Shown here in pieces: positions 6,638 through 10,383 of a stretch of DNA of 10,383 nucleotides (positions within the stretch are counted from its first letter, which is position 1; every line of letters begins with the position of its first letter). Source of the stretch: Gammaproteobacteria bacterium (lineage in GTDB: Bacteria > Pseudomonadota > Gammaproteobacteria > Natronospirales > REEB76). The translations under genes were made by a program, and so were the position numbers. The stretch spans positions 1 through 10,383 of the forward strand of contig JAGWNO010000070.1 of NCBI GenBank assembly GCA_028871235.1, written 5' to 3'. Below the pieces are notes generated by a model that saw only the letters and a list, made by a program, of their open reading frames with translations, did no database searches and had not been told where the DNA came from.

Positions 6638-6712
6638 CCCGCCCCCGGTTTGAACCTGATATTAAAGTGTGCGATTGTACGCCGCGTTTTATACCGGTTG
6701 AGGAGTCCCGAG
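6638..6712. promoter_or_regulatory. Divergent promoter region between amgK and lptD
   Basis: This 75-bp gap must hold the start signals for both operons. On the minus strand TACAAT (6679-6674) is a good -10 for amgK, with no strong -35. On the plus strand the best lptD candidates are an extended -10 TGATATTAA (6657-6665) and a TTGAAC (6650-6655) that could pair with GATTGT (6673-6678). The two -10 candidates lie almost on top of each other, so the polymerases may compete. All assignments are by eye. Confidence 0.5.
6700..6705 (+). promoter_or_regulatory. lptD ribosome-binding site
   Basis: GAGGAG lies 7 bp before GTG 6713. It is the strongest Shine-Dalgarno in this region and fixes the lptD start at that GTG, directly ahead of a signal peptide, rather than at any of the upstream in-frame starts inside amgK. 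Confidence 0.8.
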
Positions 6713-8947
6713 GTGTACTGCAGCCGCGCGCTCCTGTTCGCAGCCACGCTGCTGGTCACCCCGCCGCTGTTCGCCGATACACCGCCCGGAACCATCGGCT
6801 ATAACCAGTGGGGGCTGTGTCCGCCTCTGCCCCCATCGCCGGCACCAGCCCATAACCCGGCTCCGCAGGCCGGCACCGCCAGCCCGCCCACGCGCGTGAG
6901 TGCCGATGAACTGGACGGATACACGCATGGCCTGTCGCTGCTCAGCGGCAATGCGCAGGCGCAGCAGGGCGGCCAATGGCTGCGTGCTGACCGTATGCGC
7001 TACGACGCCGCCAGCGGCGACACCCATGCAGTCGGTGATGTGCGCTACAGCTCCTCCAACATCGCGTTGCGGGGCAGACAGGCGGATTACAACTTCAACA
7101 ATGCCAGTGGCGTGTTCGAGTACGCTGAATTCTGGCTGCCGGAGCGCCATGGCCGCGGCACGGCGAAGCTGCTGCGGGCGCTGGACAAGAACCACAGCCT
7201 GCTCAGCGATGTGCGTTACACCACCTGTCCGGTGGGACACCGCGACTGGATGCTCAATGCCCGGGACCTGGAACTGGACCAGTCCACCAGCACCGGCGTC
7301 GGCCACGACGTCACCATCGATTTTTTCGGCGTGCCGATCTTCTGGACACCGTACATCAACTTTCCGCTGAACGATGACCGCAAATCCGGTTTCCTGGCGC
7401 CGTCATTCGGCTATTCCACTTTCACCGGCACCGACCTGAGCACGCCCTATTATCTGAATCTTGCGCCCAACTACGACGCCACGCTGGCGCCGCGCATCAT
7501 AACCAAGCGCGGTGTGGACTTGGGTGGCGAGTTACGCTACCTCAGCGCTGCCAGCAGGGGACAGATTGATCTCAGCTATCTGCCCCACGATAAACTCGCC
7601 GGCCGCGAACGCGGGTGGCTCAGTTTCAACAACAATACGGCATTCGTCAGCGGCTGGAATTTCAACACGGCTTATAACTGGGTATCGGATAATCTGTACT
7701 TCCAGGATCTTGGAGACAGCCTCGCCACCATCGCCACCACCACCCAGGAGCGCCATCTGCAGCTGAGTTACGGGCAACGGGACTGGAGCTTTCTCACCCA
7801 AGTGCAGGAGTGGCAGGTGGTGGACCCGTCCATCCTCCCCAGCCAATATCCCTACAAACGCCTGCCGCAGGCGCTGTTCACCTGGCAGAGCGCTGCCAGC
7901 GCCGGCGGACCGCAATATGGTCTCAATGCGGAAGCCGTGCAGTTCCAGCAAGATGCGCGCATCGGCGCGTTGCGCACCGACCTGAAACCCAGCGCCAGCT
8001 ACACCTTCGGCGATTCCGGCTTCTACTTCACGCCCACCACGGCGCTGCGCATCACCGCATACGACCTCAATCAGAACCTGCCGTCCGGCATGAACGCACG
8101 GCTGTCGCGCGTCACGCCGATCGTCAGTCTCGACAGCGGCCTGTTCCTGGATCGCGCGGTGGGCGACGGCAGCTATGAGCAGACGCTGGAACCGCGGTTG
8201 TTCTACCTGTATGTACCCAACCGCGACCAGTCGCAGATTCCGATCTTCGATACGGTGCAACCGGATTTCAGCTTCCTGCAGCTGTTCAGCGATAACCGCT
8301 TCTACGGCGCCGACCGCCAGGGGGACGCCAATCAGTTGAGCTATGCGCTCACCAGCCGGCTGCTGGATACCGCCAGCGGCACGGAACTTCTGGAAGCGGA
8401 CATCGGTCAGATACGCTACTTCCGCGACCGTTATGTGCAGCTGCCGGGTGTCGCGCCGCAGACCAACCTGTTCTCGGACATCGTCGCTGAGCTCACCCTC
8501 AATTTCGACGATGACTGGTCCACTTCCTACGGCCAGCAGTGGAACCCGGCCACGCGCCAGACGGACCTGGGCTCGGTCGGCGTGCAATACCACCCGGGCT
8601 ACCGCCAGGTGGTGAACCTGGCTTACCGGTACAACCGCAATCTGGCGCTCAGGCAGACCGACCTGTCGTTCGCCTGGCCGCTGACCAGCCACTGGAGCAT
8701 GGTGGGCCGCTGGAACTACGATATACAGAATCACGTGACGCTGGAGAATTTCGCGGGTTTCGAATACGACAGCTGCTGCTGGACCTTCCAGGTGGTGCAT
8801 CGCCGCTTCATCACCCAGACGGGCCAGGCCAACACCGCGATCTTCTTCCAGTTGCAGCTCAAGGGTCTCGCCACCCTCGGCCGACACCTCGATGACTTTC
8901 TGCAAAATGGTATCCTAGGCTACTCGGATCCCTCCCAACCTTATTGA
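6713..8947 (+). CDS. lptD: LPS-assembly outer-membrane protein LptD
   Basis: LptD (744 residues) is the beta-barrel of the LptD-LptE translocon that inserts lipopolysaccharide into the outer leaflet of the outer membrane. The GTG start gives a signal peptide (RALLFAATLLVTPPLFA) with likely cleavage before D22. A Pro/Ala-rich linker follows to about residue 60, then an LptA-like jellyroll (about 65-200; LRADRMRYDAASGDTHAVGDV at its core). The barrel follows, including INFPLNDDRKSGFLAPSFGYS (215-235). All four cysteines of the E. coli protein have counterparts: C36, C172, and adjacent C688-C689 in DSCCWTFQVVHRRF. The two non-consecutive disulfides that license assembly are therefore expected. 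Length is normal. The frame is open for 332 codons upstream, but that part is antisense to amgK. surA follows after 16 bp, and its product is the chaperone LptD needs. Confidence 0.96.
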   Translation: MYCSRALLFAATLLVTPPLFADTPPGTIGYNQWGLCPPLPPSPAPAHNPAPQAGTASPPTRVSADELDGYTHGLSLLSGNAQAQQGGQWLRADRMRYDAASGDTHAVGDVRYSSSNIALRGRQADYNFNNASGVFEYAEFWLPERHGRGTAKLLRALDKNHSLLSDVRYTTCPVGHRDWMLNARDLELDQSTSTGVGHDVTIDFFGVPIFWTPYINFPLNDDRKSGFLAPSFGYSTFTGTDLSTPYYLNLAPNYDATLAPRIITKRGVDLGGELRYLSAASRGQIDLSYLPHDKLAGRERGWLSFNNNTAFVSGWNFNTAYNWVSDNLYFQDLGDSLATIATTTQERHLQLSYGQRDWSFLTQVQEWQVVDPSILPSQYPYKRLPQALFTWQSAASAGGPQYGLNAEAVQFQQDARIGALRTDLKPSASYTFGDSGFYFTPTTALRITAYDLNQNLPSGMNARLSRVTPIVSLDSGLFLDRAVGDGSYEQTLEPRLFYLYVPNRDQSQIPIFDTVQPDFSFLQLFSDNRFYGADRQGDANQLSYALTSRLLDTASGTELLEADIGQIRYFRDRYVQLPGVAPQTNLFSDIVAELTLNFDDDWSTSYGQQWNPATRQTDLGSVGVQYHPGYRQVVNLAYRYNRNLALRQTDLSFAWPLTSHWSMVGRWNYDIQNHVTLENFAGFEYDSCCWTFQVVHRRFITQTGQANTAIFFQLQLKGLATLGRHLDDFLQNGILGYSDPSQPY

Positions 8948-8955
8948 ACAAGGTT
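8937..8955 (+). promoter_or_regulatory. Hairpin covering the surA ribosome-binding site
   Basis: AACCTT (8937-8942) and AAGGTT (8950-8955) pair perfectly around a 7-base loop, ATTGAAC. The surA Shine-Dalgarno (AAGG, 8950-8953) is in the 3' arm, and the lptD TGA stop (8945-8947) is in the loop. A ribosome finishing lptD would open the stem, which would couple surA translation to lptD. The pairing is seen; the coupling is inferred. Confidence 0.5.
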
Positions 8956-8963
8956 CCCGATTC

Positions 8964-10367
8964 ATGCTGAAACACGTTCCCCGCTATCTGGCGGCCCTGG
9001 CCGCGACGCTGGTCATCGCTCAGGGCTGCGCTTCCAGGCCGACCCACCCTGCCGGGCCCGTGGCCAGCGCAGCGGCGGTGATGAACCCCGCCCCGGCGGC
9101 GGCCACCGCCACCGCCGCCGCAATAGCCAAGGCCTCGTCCACCGGCGTGCTGCTGGACCGCATCGTCGCCGTGGTGAATGACGATGTCATCCTCAGGAGC
9201 GAGCTCGAGCGGCGCGTCGCGCAGATCACCAAGCAGTTGCAGGCGCGCAATACCCAGTTGCCGCCGGCAGACGTGTTGCGCAAACAGGTGCTGGACGAGA
9301 TGGTGACGACCCGCCTGGAATTGCAGACGGCGGCGGATCATGGCATCAGTGTGAGCGACGATGCGCTTAACCAGGCGATCAGCCGCATCGCCGAACGTAA
9401 CGGTGTGACCCTCAGCCAGTTCCCTGCCAAGCTCAGCGAGCAAGGCATCGATTATGCTGACTTCCGCCAGGAGCTGCGCGACCAGATCATCATCCATAAC
9501 CTGGAACAACAGGTGGTGAACGACCAGATGCACATCACCCCGCGCGAGGTGGATGCGCAGATCCAGGCCGACGCGGCCAATGGCGATGCCGACACCCAAT
9601 ACCACCTGGCGCAGATACTGGTGGCAACACCGGCGGATCCCACTCCCGAGCAGGTGGCGGCGGCACGCAAGAAAGCCCAGACCATCTACGACAAACTGGA
9701 GAAAGGTGCGGACTTCGCCGCCACCGCGGTGGCGGACTCGAACGGACAACAGGCCCTCAAGGGCGGTGAGCTTGGCTGGCTCAAGGGCTCGGAACTGCCC
9801 ACCATCTTCGCCGATACCGTCCGGAAGATGAAGCCGGACAGCATCTCCGAGCCCATCCCGAGTCCCAGCGGTTTCCATATCGTGAAGCTGTACGCGGTGA
9901 AAAGTATCGACAACAAGGTGATTGTGCCCCAGACCCATGCGCGTCACATCCTCATCCGCCCGGGCGCTCTCATGACCGACGCCCAGGCGCAGGCGAAACT
10001 GGCGGAACTGCGCAAACAGATACTGGCAGGCGGTGATTTCGCCAAGCTCGCCAAGGAATACTCGAATGACCCGGGTTCCGCCAGCAACGGCGGTGATCTC
10101 GGCTGGCTCGACCCGGGTGCGACGGTGCCCGAATTCCAGGCACAGATGGATAAACTGCAGGTGGGCCAGATCAGCGAGCCGTTCAAGAGCCAGTATGGCT
10201 GGCACATCGTGCAGGTACTGGGACGGCGGCAGGTGGATCAGACCCAGCAATACCTCCAGAACAAGGCCTACGATGCAATCTTCACGCGTAAATCCGAGGA
10301 GATACTGCAGCAGTGGCTGAGCCAGCTGAAGGATTCCGCCTTCATTGAGTACCACCTGGAAAACTGA
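8964..10367 (+). CDS. surA: Peptidyl-prolyl isomerase/outer-membrane protein chaperone SurA, possibly lipid-anchored
   Basis: SurA (467 residues) escorts unfolded beta-barrel proteins, including LptD, across the periplasm to the BAM complex. The N-terminal chaperone domain begins at LLDRIVAVVNDDVILRSEL (63-81) and runs to about 205. Two parvulin domains follow, at about 211-313 (HLAQILVATPAD to GFHIVKLYAVK) and 323-422 (HARHILIRPGAL to GWHIVQVLGRR), then the C-terminal helix (WLSQLKDSAFIEYHLEN). The ATG at 8964 is 10 bp after AAGG. It is about 40 residues longer than E. coli SurA (428), and the extra part is N-terminal. The leader ends in VIAQGC with Cys22, which looks like a lipobox, and is followed by an Ala/Pro-rich tether to residue 60. 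Ordinary SurA is a soluble periplasmic protein. Lipidation is therefore a hypothesis, while the family call is secure. The 16 bases after the stop contain a GC palindrome (GCCGCGCGCGGC, 10368-10379) and end the window. Confidence 0.96.
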   Translation: MLKHVPRYLAALAATLVIAQGCASRPTHPAGPVASAAAVMNPAPAAATATAAAIAKASSTGVLLDRIVAVVNDDVILRSELERRVAQITKQLQARNTQLPPADVLRKQVLDEMVTTRLELQTAADHGISVSDDALNQAISRIAERNGVTLSQFPAKLSEQGIDYADFRQELRDQIIIHNLEQQVVNDQMHITPREVDAQIQADAANGDADTQYHLAQILVATPADPTPEQVAAARKKAQTIYDKLEKGADFAATAVADSNGQQALKGGELGWLKGSELPTIFADTVRKMKPDSISEPIPSPSGFHIVKLYAVKSIDNKVIVPQTHARHILIRPGALMTDAQAQAKLAELRKQILAGGDFAKLAKEYSNDPGSASNGGDLGWLDPGATVPEFQAQMDKLQVGQISEPFKSQYGWHIVQVLGRRQVDQTQQYLQNKAYDAIFTRKSEEILQQWLSQLKDSAFIEYHLEN

Positions 10368-10383
10368 GCCGCGCGCGGCCGCC

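Noticed and set aside
6647..6680. SigmaE-type promoter for lptD, as in E. coli
   Set aside because: Only a weak GAAC-like -35 is present, with no matching TCTGA-type -10 at the right distance.
5717..6712. In-frame 332-codon extension of lptD upstream of its start
   Set aside because: It is antisense to the whole of amgK, has no signal peptide at its own start and shows no LptD similarity. The strong GAGGAG site and signal peptide put the true start at 6713.
7532..8905. 457-codon minus-strand open frame opposite lptD
   Set aside because: It is a shadow of the lptD barrel codons. It is rich in Arg, Val, Ala and Glu with no known motif.
8859..10355. 498-codon open frame on the minus strand opposite surA
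   Set aside because: GC-rich coding DNA often leaves the opposite strand free of stops. The translation has no recognisable domain and surA is certain on the plus strand.
1..10383. RNA genes, CRISPR arrays, mobile elements or a defence system
   Set aside because: I found no tRNA-like cloverleaf, regular spaced repeats, transposase, integrase or nuclease/toxin motif on either strand. Genes or short gaps explain the whole window.

Overview
This window looks like a chromosomal segment from a GC-rich gammaproteobacterium. It is mainly housekeeping DNA for the cell envelope and lipoate synthesis. The placement rests on three gene neighbourhoods. The first is a PBP5-type carboxypeptidase, then ybeD, lipB and lipA. 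The second is lptD followed directly by surA. The third is the amgK-murU pair, which Pseudomonas-like lineages have and E. coli lacks. The D-amino acid aminotransferase between the carboxypeptidase and ybeD, together with amgK-murU, points away from the Enterobacteriaceae and towards Pseudomonas-, Xanthomonas- or Nevskia-like groups. I cannot name a genus.

Positions 1-3053 (+ strand) hold a tight run: the 3' end of a D-Ala-D-Ala carboxypeptidase gene, a D-amino acid aminotransferase (dat), the small regulatory-fold protein YbeD, octanoyltransferase LipB and lipoyl synthase LipA. Gaps are 4 and 12 bp, then a 4-bp overlap, then a 47-bp leader containing a hairpin. LipB and LipA form the complete de novo lipoylation route. 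The carboxypeptidase releases D-Ala from peptidoglycan, and Dat can interconvert D-Ala and D-Glu.

Positions 3054-4985 hold the one accessory-looking element. It is a 568-residue predicted outer-membrane lipoprotein with one Ig-like domain and four diverged repeats of about 105 residues. A hairpin and a perfect 16-bp palindrome lie upstream, and a second hairpin lies in the 112-bp convergent gap downstream. Its function is unknown.

Positions 4986-6637 (- strand) encode AmgK and MurU, which overlap by 10 bp. They convert recycled MurNAc to UDP-MurNAc. A 75-bp divergent promoter region separates them from the lptD-surA operon (6713-10367, + strand). LptD is the outer-membrane LPS translocon, and all four cysteines needed for its disulfide-dependent maturation are present. 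SurA is the periplasmic chaperone that LptD-type barrels depend on. The SurA here is unusual in starting with a plausible lipobox and an Ala/Pro-rich tether. The surA ribosome-binding site sits in a hairpin whose loop holds the lptD stop codon.

I found no tRNA, rRNA, CRISPR array, transposase or phage gene, and no sign of a defence or biosynthetic system. The best leads are the repeat lipoprotein, the putative lipid-anchored SurA and the hairpin coupling lptD to surA.
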